Assembly (NCBI GenBank): GCA_947498125.1
Contig: CANMJH010000001.1
Coordinates: 124,001 to 188,000, forward strand
Direction: 5' to 3'
Source: an uncultured Nioella sp.
GTDB taxonomy: Bacteria > Pseudomonadota > Alphaproteobacteria > Rhodobacterales > Rhodobacteraceae
Length of the DNA stretch: 64,000 nucleotides
Below the pieces are notes generated by a model. The model saw only the letters and a list, made by a program, of their open reading frames with translations. It was not told the DNA's origin and did not search any database. Shown here piece by piece: positions 1 to 8,824 of the stretch. Every line of letters starts with the position of its first letter. The first letter of the stretch is position 1. The translations under genes and the position numbers were made by a program.

Positions 1-910
1 GCCAGGCACAGAAATACCGAGCGTCGTCGGTATAGACCTGCGTGTAATGTCCATCGGCCCGGACAAAGGCGACGTCCTTAGAGGAGATGGTGATTTTGGC
101 ACCATCCCGCTCACAGGGAATCCAGACATGCAGATCTGCCGTCTCTTCTTTGGGCGGAGCGGCCTCCTCTGGAATGTGCGCTTGGCTCAAGCCGGCCAAG
201 GGCTCCAGATAAGTTGAACCGACCCAAAGGAACGCGCCGAAAATGACGAAGCTGAGCGCGATGACCACCAGCGCCAAAGTCTCGTTGCTGATCGAGGGCC
301 CAAATTCCGAGATCTGCGGGATCGCCACGAAATTGGTTCCGGCCATTGCCAGAAAATGTGCGGCGAAGACGGCAGCGCCAAAGCAGAGCGTGCCCAGAAA
401 GATGTGACGATTATTGCGCTTGGAATAGGCGAGGTAAAAAGCAAGGATGCAAAGCCCGATCGCGGCCAGCGATGTCAGCGTGACGCCAAGCGGCGTGTAG
501 ACAGCCCGGCACAGTTGCAATCCGGCCATGCCGACGTAATGCATCGCTAGGATGCCCACACCAACAATACTTCCAGCCAGCACGATCATTTGTGGTGTGC
601 GGCGCGGGAAATGCAGCAAGATGAGGGCCAGAGCCACCATAAGCACGGCAATAAGCGCCGAGGCCAGTGTGATGGCTGAATCATAATAGAACAGGATCGG
701 CATTTGCAGGCCCAACATGGCCACGAAGTGCATTGCCCAAATACCGCCCCCCAAAGCCAGTGCGCTTAGCGAGATCGAGATTTTCCGCTGCATCACAGAT
801 TTCGGCGTCAGGTTTTTAGTAAGAGACAATCCCGTGAATCCAGCGACCAGAGCCACCAGAAAAGACATCGTGACCAGCACGGTGTTATGACCGAATTCAA
901 TAAACTCCAT
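1..910 (-). CDS. MHYT-domain membrane sensor with LytTR DNA-binding domain (3' partial)
   Basis: Reading the minus strand from ATG at 910 gives an open frame to the window edge, so the C-terminus is missing. The start of the protein is hydrophobic, with several membrane segments. It carries three MHYT-like motifs (AMHFVAM, AMHYVGM and the weaker AAHFLAM), the signature of integral-membrane MHYT sensors thought to bind a metal and diatomic gases. After about residue 245 the protein becomes soluble, and near the edge it shows VRADGHYTQVYT, typical of the start of a LytTR DNA-binding domain. The family resemblance is to CoxC/CoxH-type membrane-bound transcription regulators. A Cox-like molybdenum hydroxylase lies 50 kb away, but no direct link can be shown. 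The architecture is seen in the sequence; the signal and target genes are unknown. Confidence 0.8.
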   Translation of the reverse strand, partial: MEFIEFGHNTVLVTMSFLVALVAGFTGLSLTKNLTPKSVMQRKISISLSALALGGGIWAMHFVAMLGLQMPILFYYDSAITLASALIAVLMVALALILLHFPRRTPQMIVLAGSIVGVGILAMHYVGMAGLQLCRAVYTPLGVTLTSLAAIGLCILAFYLAYSKRNNRHIFLGTLCFGAAVFAAHFLAMAGTNFVAIPQISEFGPSISNETLALVVIALSFVIFGAFLWVGSTYLEPLAGLSQAHIPEEAAPPKEETADLHVWIPCERDGAKITISSKDVAFVRADGHYTQVYTDDARYFCAW

Positions 911-1084
911 GCAGCGATTGATGTCAGATTGCCCAAATTATTGCAATCGGCCAGTCAATGTTGCCTAGGTTGCAAGCAGTGGAAAAACCGCGTCAAATTG
1001 CGCAAACCTGCGGGTAAACGCAGATCTGCGACAATTTTTGCCCCCCTAAAGGCTCTGATATCAGTGGCCTCAGCGCCCTTGCGG

Positions 1085-4000
1085 TCACACGAACCGCATA
1101 TCAAGCGTGGCATGGTTCCAAAGGTTCGCCCGAGGTTTGACCGGATCGAATTTATAGGCGCTGTGATGGCCTTTTTGGAATCGCACGCGGCGGCGGCCTT
1201 CGGCCTCAAGCTCATTCACAGGGCGGGTTTCATGGGCCCGTCCGCCTTCATGGGCCACGAGGTATTTCAACCCACCAACCGAGCGTCCGGCAATCCGGTC
1301 ATAGACATCAAAGACCAGCGGTGCATGGGCCGGAATGGTCGGATGCAGCGAGGACCAAGGTTGCCAACTGCGGAACCGGACGCCTGCTACATGTGTCCCA
1401 TCGCTGACCTTTTTCAGCGGCAGTTCGACCTGATTACAGGTGATGACATAACGCGTGCCAAGATCACCCTCGACCTTCAGTTCAACACGTTCCAGCGAGC
1501 TGTCGACATAGCGTGATGTTCCGCCGCCGCCGGCTTCTTCGCCAAGCACCAACCACGGCTCGATTGCGTTGCGCAGGGTGAGTTTTAAGCCTTCAACGGT
1601 TTCATGCCCAACTTCGCCAAAGCGCATTTCATATTGCGCGTCATACCATTCAGGCCGGAAGACAAAGCCATGTGCGGCGCTCAGGTCGTCCAAAATCTCG
1701 TTGAAATCGGCGCGGCAATAATGCGGAAGCAGGAATTTGTCATGCAGATCGCCGCCCCAATGGATCAATGGCTCGGTATAGGGTTTTTCCCAGAACCACG
1801 CCAAAAGCGCGCGCATCACCAGCGACTGCGCCATAGACATCTGCCAATGCGGTGGCATTTCAAAGCCGCGGAACTCAACCAGGCCAAGACGTCCAGTGGG
1901 GCTATCCGGCGAATACATTTTGTCGATGCAAATCTCGGCCCGGTGCGTGTTGCCGGTCAGGTCGGTCAGAAGATGGCGCAGGATGCGGTCTGAAAGCCAT
2001 GGGAAGGCCTGGCCAGAGTTTTGCACCCGCGCAAGCTCATTCAGAGCGATCTCCATCTCATAAACCCGGTCTGGCAAACCTTCGTCAAACCGTGGGGCTT
2101 GCGAGGTTGGGCCGATAAACGTGCCAGAGAAAAGATACGAGAGCGACGGATGCCGCTGCCAATACCGCACCAGCGAGCCGACAACGTCGGGGCGTCGCAA
2201 GAAAGGGCTGTCCTCAGGGGACGCGCCGCCGACAACAATGTGGTTGCCACCGCCGGAGCCCGTAAGCCGCCCATCATTCATGAACGTAAAGCTATCCAGC
2301 CCGCATTGCCGCGCTTCTTCATAAAGCGCTTCGTTAATCTCTTTCAGACCTTGCCAGCTTTTGGCCGGATGAATGTTCACTTCGATCACGCCGGGGTCAG
2401 GGGTGACGCGGATGACGTTGAAATTGGCGTCACGTGGCGGCTCATAGCCTTCGATCCGAATGGCCAAATCCATCGCGGCGGCGGTTTCTTCAACGGCTTC
2501 GACCAGATCCAAATATTCATCCGATGACCCGGTGGGCGGCATAAAGACATGCAAAATGCCGTTGCGCGGCTCAATCGCCATCGCAGTGCGGACCGGTTCG
2601 CCTTCGACCCAATAGCTGTATTCGCTGCTCAGCCAATCATCCGAGCTATCGATATCACGCAGCCAATAGGCCTCTTCGTGATCTTGCGCGGGGCCGGGGG
2701 CGGCATTGCCTCTGCGTTGCCGAATTTTCTTGGCAGGGACCGGCATAATGGGTTGGCCGTAGCCAATCATTCCGCCGGGGCCATAGCCGGGCCCATAATA
2801 GGGTGTGTTCAGCAACTCTTCTTGCGGCTCATCTTCTTCGCCGCGATTGAGTTTGCGCCGCGGGCCAAGGGCCTTGCGTTTGCGCAGCATCGTATCGCGG
2901 AAATACTGTTTGACCTCTTCGGTCTTGGTCAAAGAATCCAACGGCAATCGGAAGCCCGCCGGGCTGTCACCGGGCAACAGGAACAGCTTGCCACGCCGCG
3001 TTGTCCAGCTATCCGAGGCCCAATGGAACCGCCGCCTTCTGCTGGCTTTCGCTTGGGCCAATTGGATCGGGATCACATAGCTGACCGGGTTGTTCAGCCC
3101 GTTATTCATCATCCGGACAAGGCGCGCGCGCTCTTGGGGATCTTCCAGCTTGTTATCTTCGACCGTCACATTGTCAGGCAGCATGGCTTCTTTGCCGACA
3201 AAATGCAGAGGGTCTTCGTAAATCGGTTGCGCATAGCCGTCATCGCCCAATTCAAGCGCATCCAGCAGTTTTTCTGAAAACTCAGCCGCAGTTGTATGAT
3301 CAGCTGTGCCTGCGTTTTCTCGCGCCAAAAGGTCAGCATCAGACCAAAGCGGCAGGCCATCGCCGCGCCAGATCAGCGAATAGGCCCAACGGGGCAGCGG
3401 CTCACCGGGGTACCATTTGCCCTGACCGTGATGCAAAACGCCATGTGGCGCAAAGCGGTCGCGCAGGCGGCGGATCAGTTGATCGGCATATAACTGTTTC
3501 GTTGGCCCAACGGCGTCGGTGTTCCATTCCGCGCCATCGCGGTCCATTGCCGAAACAAAGGTCGGCTCGCCGCCCATGGTCAGACGCATATCTTGCGCTT
3601 TAAGTGTCGTGTCGATGGCCTCGCCAGCGCGGTCAATTTCCGCCCATTGTTCGGGGGATAGGGGCCGCGTCACGCGCGGCGGCTCGTCAATGCGTTTGAC
3701 CGACATGTCAAAGCTGAACGTAACCTCGGCCATTTCATGCGCGCCAGAAATCGCAGCCGCAGATGAGGGTTCGGGCGTGGCCGCCAGTGGGATATGCCCT
3801 TCGCTGGCAAAAAGCCCAGAGGTGGGATCCATGCCAACCCAGCCCGCGCCGGGCAGGTAAACCTCGCACCACGCATGAAGATCCGTGAAGTCGTTTTCTG
3901 GACCAGCAGGGCCTTCAATCGGTTTTTGATCGGCGGTCAGCTGAATGAGATATCCAGACACAAAGCGCGCGGCATAGCCAAGTTCGCGGAACATCGCGAC

Positions 4001-4561
4001 CATAAGCCATGCACTGTCCCGGCAAGATCCAAGCGCTTTTTGGATTGTGGTCGTTGGGCTTTGAACGCCCGGTTCCATGCGGATCGTGTAATCAATCTGG
4101 TCAGACAGGAAGGTATTAAGTGCCACGAGCCAGTCGTTGGTTTTTCCGGTTTGTTCTGGCGCGCGTTCCATAAACTCTTTGAATGCGGAACTGCGGGACA
4201 CTTTTCGCAAATAGGGGCGTAGATCCTTGCGCTGTTCAGGCGAATAGGCGAAGGGAACTTCCTGGCAGTCCTCTTCCAAGAAAAAGTCAAACGGGTTGAT
4301 CGCAACCATATCTGCAACCAAATCGACCGTGACAGAAAACTTGGTCGCGCGCTCTGGAAAGACGATCCGTGCTTGCCAATTGGCATAAGCGTCCTGCTGC
4401 CAATTGATGAAATGCCCTTCGGGTTCAATCTTGAGGCTATAGCTTTTTATCGGTGTCCTGCTATGCGGCGCGGGCCTGAGCCGGACCATATGCGGAGCCA
4501 AGGCAATAGGCCGGTCATATTCATATGTGGTTCGGTGACTTAGCGCGACGCTTATTGACAT
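1085..4561 (-). CDS. Large transglutaminase-like protein with DUF2126 C-terminal domain
   Basis: A protein of 1158 residues. Residues 1-85 match the bacterial transglutaminase N-terminal beta domain (SHRTTYEYDRP). Residues about 150-260 form a papain-fold transglutaminase core with a visible triad: C180 in GSCRDSAW, H229 in DLHAWCEVY and D245 in WVGMDPTSG. The remaining ~850 residues are the DUF2126 region (for example MGGEPTFVSAMDRDGAEWN and DGRLTGSGGGNHI). No signal peptide is visible, so it is probably cytoplasmic. In many proteobacteria this protein is encoded with a small transglutaminase, an alpha-E protein, a circularly permuted ATP-grasp enzyme and Anbu. Here Anbu is divergent next door and the other three are at 55.5-58.7 kb. 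It may act as a peptidase or amidoligase partner in a peptide-synthesis or tagging pathway; that role is inferred from published genome-context work, not shown. Confidence 0.9.
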   Translation of the reverse strand: MSISVALSHRTTYEYDRPIALAPHMVRLRPAPHSRTPIKSYSLKIEPEGHFINWQQDAYANWQARIVFPERATKFSVTVDLVADMVAINPFDFFLEEDCQEVPFAYSPEQRKDLRPYLRKVSRSSAFKEFMERAPEQTGKTNDWLVALNTFLSDQIDYTIRMEPGVQSPTTTIQKALGSCRDSAWLMVAMFRELGYAARFVSGYLIQLTADQKPIEGPAGPENDFTDLHAWCEVYLPGAGWVGMDPTSGLFASEGHIPLAATPEPSSAAAISGAHEMAEVTFSFDMSVKRIDEPPRVTRPLSPEQWAEIDRAGEAIDTTLKAQDMRLTMGGEPTFVSAMDRDGAEWNTDAVGPTKQLYADQLIRRLRDRFAPHGVLHHGQGKWYPGEPLPRWAYSLIWRGDGLPLWSDADLLARENAGTADHTTAAEFSEKLLDALELGDDGYAQPIYEDPLHFVGKEAMLPDNVTVEDNKLEDPQERARLVRMMNNGLNNPVSYVIPIQLAQAKASRRRRFHWASDSWTTRRGKLFLLPGDSPAGFRLPLDSLTKTEEVKQYFRDTMLRKRKALGPRRKLNRGEEDEPQEELLNTPYYGPGYGPGGMIGYGQPIMPVPAKKIRQRRGNAAPGPAQDHEEAYWLRDIDSSDDWLSSEYSYWVEGEPVRTAMAIEPRNGILHVFMPPTGSSDEYLDLVEAVEETAAAMDLAIRIEGYEPPRDANFNVIRVTPDPGVIEVNIHPAKSWQGLKEINEALYEEARQCGLDSFTFMNDGRLTGSGGGNHIVVGGASPEDSPFLRRPDVVGSLVRYWQRHPSLSYLFSGTFIGPTSQAPRFDEGLPDRVYEMEIALNELARVQNSGQAFPWLSDRILRHLLTDLTGNTHRAEICIDKMYSPDSPTGRLGLVEFRGFEMPPHWQMSMAQSLVMRALLAWFWEKPYTEPLIHWGGDLHDKFLLPHYCRADFNEILDDLSAAHGFVFRPEWYDAQYEMRFGEVGHETVEGLKLTLRNAIEPWLVLGEEAGGGGTSRYVDSSLERVELKVEGDLGTRYVITCNQVELPLKKVSDGTHVAGVRFRSWQPWSSLHPTIPAHAPLVFDVYDRIAGRSVGGLKYLVAHEGGRAHETRPVNELEAEGRRRVRFQKGHHSAYKFDPVKPRANLWNHATLDMRFV

Positions 4562-4963
4562 TCAGGGGCCACTTCTTTTTGGCACGCCTCGGATTTTCCA
4601 AGATTTGCAGTTAATATATGCGGTTTCTCCTGTTTGGGCGGCGTGAAGAAGGATGGTCAACCCCAATATCAGTCTAAGCGTGTAAATGCCCAAAACTCGT
4701 GCGGGATGCGATTAATTTTCGGGCATTCAGTGGTCAAACCGCCGATGTGCTTGGGGAAATTTTCGCCAGAATGTTAAACGTTCAAGCAATAATCAGTATG
4801 GAGGCTTCAAAGTTTATACTTTGGAAGCGGGGATATGGTTTCAATTCTAGACAGATCATACAGCGCAGAATAGCGTCTCGGCACCGGCATAAGGAGGTGC
4901 TAAAAGCCCCTGACGGCCCCCCGAATCTCGGCCGGTTTCATAAGTAGAAAGACTAAGAGCCCG
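4562..4963. other. Intergenic region between divergent DUF2126 and Anbu genes
   Basis: About 400 bases separating two divergent genes, and presumably holding both promoters. I see no RNA gene, strong hairpin or convincing operator. An 82-codon plus-strand open frame at 4699-4947 has no recognisable domain and unconvincing composition, so I do not call it. Confidence 0.4.
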
Positions 4964-5698
4964 ATGACCTATTGTGTCGCGATCAAAACCAATTCCGGGA
5001 TGGTTTTCCTGTCAGATACCCGAACAAATGCGGGTGTCGACAACATCTCGAAATATCGCAAGATGTTCACCTGGTCGGTTCCAGGAGACCGGGTCATTAC
5101 GATGATGACTGCTGGCAACCTTGCGATTACGCAGGCCGTCATCAGCTTGCTTCAGGAAAATATCGACAAGCCGCAGGATGGCATCGATTCACTCTTGAAT
5201 GCTGAATCGATGTTCCGGGTTGCCGAGATTGTTGGCGATGCGATGCGTGTTATCCAAACGCGCTATGGCACGAATATCGCACAGATGGGCGAAAGCACTT
5301 TGTCGTCGATCATTGTTGGCGGGCAAAGGGCTGGCGGCGATATGCGTCTCTTCCACGTCTATTCTGCAGGAAACTTCATCGAGGCTGGTGATGACACGCC
5401 ATATTTCCAGATTGGTGAGCATAAGTATGGCAAACCGATCCTCGACCGAGTCATCGAACCCGACACGCCGGCCGATATTTGCCTGACAGCTGCGCTGCTT
5501 TCGATGGATTCGACACTGCGTTCGAACCTTTCTGTTGGCATGCCGCTGGACCTTTCGGTTGTTGTAAAAGACGAATTGAGATTCTCGCAAATCCGCCGGA
5601 TCGAAGACCATGATGCAAACTACTTGGCCTTGTCTGATGCATGGTCAAATGCCATCAAAAACGCCTTCTTCGATATGACGAAATTCTCTTTGTTTTAA
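4964..5698 (+). CDS. Anbu-type proteasome-related peptidase
   Basis: 244 residues of the Ntn-hydrolase (proteasome A/B) fold. The protein begins MTYCVAIKTNSGMVFLSDTR; removal of Met would expose Thr2 as the N-terminal nucleophile, as in Anbu (ancestral beta subunit). The SDTRTNAGVD motif, with the conserved Asp and Arg near the nucleophile, is characteristic of Anbu and sets it apart from HslV. Length matches the family (about 240-250). Anbu forms open helical ring-like assemblies; its physiological substrate is unknown. It is divergent from the DUF2126/transglutaminase gene, the usual companion. The Shine-Dalgarno sequence is weak (AAGAG). A strong terminator follows at 5741-5767. Family assignment is confident; the role in a peptide-tagging system is inference. 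Confidence 0.93.
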   Translation: MTYCVAIKTNSGMVFLSDTRTNAGVDNISKYRKMFTWSVPGDRVITMMTAGNLAITQAVISLLQENIDKPQDGIDSLLNAESMFRVAEIVGDAMRVIQTRYGTNIAQMGESTLSSIIVGGQRAGGDMRLFHVYSAGNFIEAGDDTPYFQIGEHKYGKPILDRVIEPDTPADICLTAALLSMDSTLRSNLSVGMPLDLSVVVKDELRFSQIRRIEDHDANYLALSDAWSNAIKNAFFDMTKFSLF

Positions 5699-5740
5699 GC
5701 GTATTATCGGGCACTTCTAGGGTGAAACATTAGGCAAATG

Positions 5741-5767
5741 CAGGCGCGAATTCGCCTGTATTTTTTT
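5741..5767 (+). terminator. Intrinsic terminator after Anbu
   Basis: A six-base-pair stem CAGGCG (5741-5746) pairs with CGCCTG (5753-5758) across a short loop. It is followed by TA and an unbroken run of seven T (5761-5767), a textbook Rho-independent terminator 43 bases past the Anbu stop. Confidence 0.85.
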
Positions 5768-5946
5768 GGCTGGATGCGATTGATTTTCTGCACGGATTTG
5801 CCCCGCTGATCTGGACCTGATTTGAAGGTCCCAATACCCCGAAATTTTCGCTGGGGCGTGGGCGCATGCCAAAAATTGGCCCTTTGCGAGACGTCTGTCT
5901 TGGCTGTAAGGACTCTGACATCCACCACGAAAATCAGGTCTGCTCC

Positions 5947-7236
5947 ATGCAAAATATCTCCCGCCGCAACGTCCTTATTCTTCTTTTTGACGCGCTTGCA
6001 GCAGGACCGGACGGGGCGATTATTCGACCAGATTTGGCGCCCAATTTGGCTAAATTGGCCAAAGCTGGCGCCGTGTTTCAGGCCGCCTACACACCCGCGT
6101 CACAGGGCAGCCCGGCGCGGGCCAGCTTCTTCACTGGACTTGATCCGGCGGCGCATGGGCTTTGGCAAAACGGTGTAGTACTGCCGAGCTGGAACATGAC
6201 CTTTCCGCAGCGCTTGGCCCCGCTTGGTTATCACAACATCCTTGTAGGCCGCCGGCACTTGGCCGGAGTAGCCAACTGGACTACCGAGCATTGTCGTCTG
6301 GATGAATACGCGGCGTGCGACTGGGCGCATGGGCCGCTGCATCGCTCACGCCAGAACGCCTACTTGGCGTGGTTGCAGGACACGCAGCCCGAGATCTATT
6401 TCAAGATTTTCCCAAAGCAGGCCAACCCGGACGACACCGAGATTGCAAGTGACATGCGTGAGGCCGTTCGGGCGCTTCCCGAGAGTCTTAGTTTTAACAC
6501 CTGGGTGGGTCAGCAACTGGCAGAGCGGATTGCCGATTGTTCGGCCGAGTGCCCGTTTCTTGGGATCGCAGGGTTTGTCGTGGGCGCGGGGATGGGCGCG
6601 CCGCCATCCTGTACGTCCGAATCCGAGCAGTTAGACGACACTGCGTTGCGGCACTCCGATACTGCAGCGGGCGCGCTTTTTGAGATGTTGGACGCGTCCG
6701 GGCGTTTGGAGGATACCGTCGTAATTCTGACCTCGGCACGCGGGAATTGTGAGCCGGGCTCAGAGATGTCCGAGGCAAACCTTCATGTGCCGCTTGTCCT
6801 GAATGGGCCGGCCATTGACGCCCAAACGATCAAGGGCGCCGTCTCAACGATCGACATTGCCCCAACGATTTTAGATCTTGCCGCCGCGCCGATCCCGGCG
6901 CGAATGCAAGGGGCATCATTGCATGGGGTGTTGTCGGGCAGTTGCCCACCGCGAGGCTGGTCGCTGAGCCGCCACCGCAGCGATGACGCGTTGGAAAGGA
7001 ATTGGCAAACGGCGCTGATTGCTGACGGTTTAAAGTTGGTGATGAGGCATGGCGACACGAAAGGCGCCTGTTCCGCCAACTACGCCTTGTTTGATCTAAA
7101 GAACGACCCGAGCGAGACGACTGATTTGGCGGAACTGCCCGCTCATGCCGCAAGCCTTGAGGCGATGATCGATAAACTTATCGACGCGCGCTGTGCGATG
7201 GAAGATCGCACCGAACCCCGTATTGCCAAGTTTTAA
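5947..7236 (+). CDS. Degenerate sulfatase-family protein, probable pseudoenzyme
   Basis: 429 residues of the alkaline phosphatase/sulfatase superfamily, clearly paralogous to the sulfatase that follows 14 bases downstream (shared motifs include WAHGP, AHGL/NHGL and the IF-P stretch). I chose ATG 5947 because homology begins there (NVLILLFDA); an in-frame ATG at 5866 would add an unlikely leader. The sulfatase signature C-x-P-S-R is here GSPAR: Gly54 replaces the Cys that becomes formylglycine. The first metal-binding TDQQ is FDAL, and the SSDHGE metal motif is TSARGN, so Asp and His ligands are lost. The frame is intact over the full length, so this is not an ordinary decaying gene. It might be a regulatory or binding partner of the active paralogue. 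Family membership and residue losses are seen; the partner role is inference. Confidence 0.85.
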   Translation: MQNISRRNVLILLFDALAAGPDGAIIRPDLAPNLAKLAKAGAVFQAAYTPASQGSPARASFFTGLDPAAHGLWQNGVVLPSWNMTFPQRLAPLGYHNILVGRRHLAGVANWTTEHCRLDEYAACDWAHGPLHRSRQNAYLAWLQDTQPEIYFKIFPKQANPDDTEIASDMREAVRALPESLSFNTWVGQQLAERIADCSAECPFLGIAGFVVGAGMGAPPSCTSESEQLDDTALRHSDTAAGALFEMLDASGRLEDTVVILTSARGNCEPGSEMSEANLHVPLVLNGPAIDAQTIKGAVSTIDIAPTILDLAAAPIPARMQGASLHGVLSGSCPPRGWSLSRHRSDDALERNWQTALIADGLKLVMRHGDTKGACSANYALFDLKNDPSETTDLAELPAHAASLEAMIDKLIDARCAMEDRTEPRIAKF

Positions 7237-7250
7237 GGAGCCCCGCGCCG

Positions 7251-8738
7251 ATGTCCAATCAAAGCCGCCGCCCCAATATTCTCTTTATCTGTACTGACCA
7301 ACAACGCGGGGACTCGCTTCATTGTGCAGGGGCCAATTGGGCCGTCACGCCAAACCTTGATGGCATTGCCCGTGACGGTGCTCGGTTTTCACAATGTTAC
7401 GTTCAGAACCCCGTGTGTAGCCCGTCACGCGCCTCGTTATTCACTGGAAAATACGTGGCCAACCACGGGCTTTATGCCAATGGCGTTCCTTTTCCGTCTC
7501 ATCAGGGCCTCTTTACCCGCGTGCTGGCCGATGCCGGATATGACTGCGGGATGATTGGCAAACAGCATCTTTACCCATGCGATACATGGCGGACAGAGCC
7601 GCGCGCAGATGACGGCTACCGGGTGTTTGAATGGGCGCATGGCCCAAATCACAGAGCGCTGGAGAATGACTATCATCGATGGTTGCGTCAGGAGCATCCC
7701 GATCTTTACGCCGAAATTTTTCCAGACAAAGGCGCGAATGAGAATACCGAATATTCCAACCGTGCCCGCACCGGAACGCCCATCGATCACGTGAAGAAAG
7801 AGGCGCATTATTCCCATTGGGTTGCAGAGCGCGCTATTGATTTCATTCAGCATCCACGCAGCGATGACGCGCCGTTCATGCTGGTCGCAAACTTCTTTGA
7901 TCCGCACCATTCCTTTGGCGCTCCGCAAGAGTTTCGGGATATGATCGATGCCGATGCGATCCCCGCGCCGAATACCCGGCCCGGTGAATTGGACGATAAA
8001 CCGGCCCCGCATCGGGCCTATTCCGAGAAAAGCTATAGCGGCACTGCGCCAGGATTTCAGGATTACAGCCCTGAGCAAATCAAAGAAATCCGCGCGCAAT
8101 ATTTCGCAATGATCGCATTGGTCGACTACGAGGTTGGACGTATCTTGGCCAGTCTGGAAGAGGCCGGGCTTGCCGATGACACGCTGGTTGTCTTTTCTTC
8201 AGATCACGGCGAGATGCTTGGAAATCACCAGCAATTGCTGAAAGGCCCGCAGCTTTATGATGATCTGACCCGCGTACCGCTGCTGGCCCGTTGGCCGGGG
8301 CATATTTCGCCGGGCACTGTGGTTGATGAGCTTGTGCAATGGGTGGATCTGTCAGCAACATTTTTGGATGCGGCTGGTTGCGGGGCAGGGCGCGGCGTTC
8401 AGGGAAGCTCGCTCTTGCCGCTGACGCGCGGCGAAGATGGCGATTGGCGCAAATGGGCGTTGTCGGAATACCGGTTCTCGGGGTTTAAGACAGATCCGCT
8501 GTTGATGACAACAATGCTGCGCCATGAAGATTGGAAGTTGATTGTCTGGCATGGAGACCCGGCCACCCCCGCCACGCGGGACGGTGAGTTATACAATTTG
8601 GTCGACGATCCGGGTGAATTGCACAACCTTTTTCACGATCCCGACCACGCAAAGACGCGCAGACATCTAAAAACGGTTATGCTCGATGCAATGGCCGAGG
8701 CCGAAGATCGAACAGCTGTTCAGTCCCGAGCTTGGTAA
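7251..8738 (+). CDS. Sulfatase, cytoplasmic, formylglycine-dependent
   Basis: 495 residues, type I sulfatase. The active-site motif is intact: C56 in NPVCSPSRASLFTG would be converted to formylglycine. Metal ligands are present in CTDQQRGD (residues 14-21) and SSDHGEMLGNH, followed by the conserved Lys of LLKGPQLYDD. There is no signal peptide, implying action in the cytoplasm on an imported sulfated compound. It follows the dead paralogue by 14 bases with its own Shine-Dalgarno (AAGGAG). Neighbouring importer and fucose-type genes suggest a sulfated monosaccharide as substrate, but choline-sulfate-like or other sulfate esters cannot be excluded. It needs a maturase; one is encoded at 45437-46372. 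Confidence 0.92.
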   Translation: MSNQSRRPNILFICTDQQRGDSLHCAGANWAVTPNLDGIARDGARFSQCYVQNPVCSPSRASLFTGKYVANHGLYANGVPFPSHQGLFTRVLADAGYDCGMIGKQHLYPCDTWRTEPRADDGYRVFEWAHGPNHRALENDYHRWLRQEHPDLYAEIFPDKGANENTEYSNRARTGTPIDHVKKEAHYSHWVAERAIDFIQHPRSDDAPFMLVANFFDPHHSFGAPQEFRDMIDADAIPAPNTRPGELDDKPAPHRAYSEKSYSGTAPGFQDYSPEQIKEIRAQYFAMIALVDYEVGRILASLEEAGLADDTLVVFSSDHGEMLGNHQQLLKGPQLYDDLTRVPLLARWPGHISPGTVVDELVQWVDLSATFLDAAGCGAGRGVQGSSLLPLTRGEDGDWRKWALSEYRFSGFKTDPLLMTTMLRHEDWKLIVWHGDPATPATRDGELYNLVDDPGELHNLFHDPDHAKTRRHLKTVMLDAMAEAEDRTAVQSRAW

Positions 8739-8771
8739 AATACTCACTGCCATGTTGACGCAATATTTCAA

Positions 8772-8816
8772 ATATGGCATTTATGGATTCTAAATATGGA
8801 ATATGGCATGCCATAT
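8772..8816. promoter_or_regulatory. Candidate operator for the IclR regulator: 16-bp palindrome plus extra half-site
   Basis: ATATGGCATGCCATAT at 8801-8816 is a perfect 16-bp palindrome. Its half ATATGGCAT also occurs at 8772-8780. The site sits just upstream of the preferred regulator start (8825) and after the sulfatase stop, fitting autoregulation by the IclR-type protein. The binding is inferred. Confidence 0.5.
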
Positions 8817-8824
8817 ATGAAATT

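Noticed and set aside
2549-3277. A 242-codon frame antisense to the DUF2126 gene
   Set aside because: It has no domain or ribosome site and lies wholly inside a strongly supported gene.
4699-4947. A short plus-strand frame upstream of Anbu
   Set aside because: There is no family resemblance and no clear ribosome site; it is probably chance in the promoter region.
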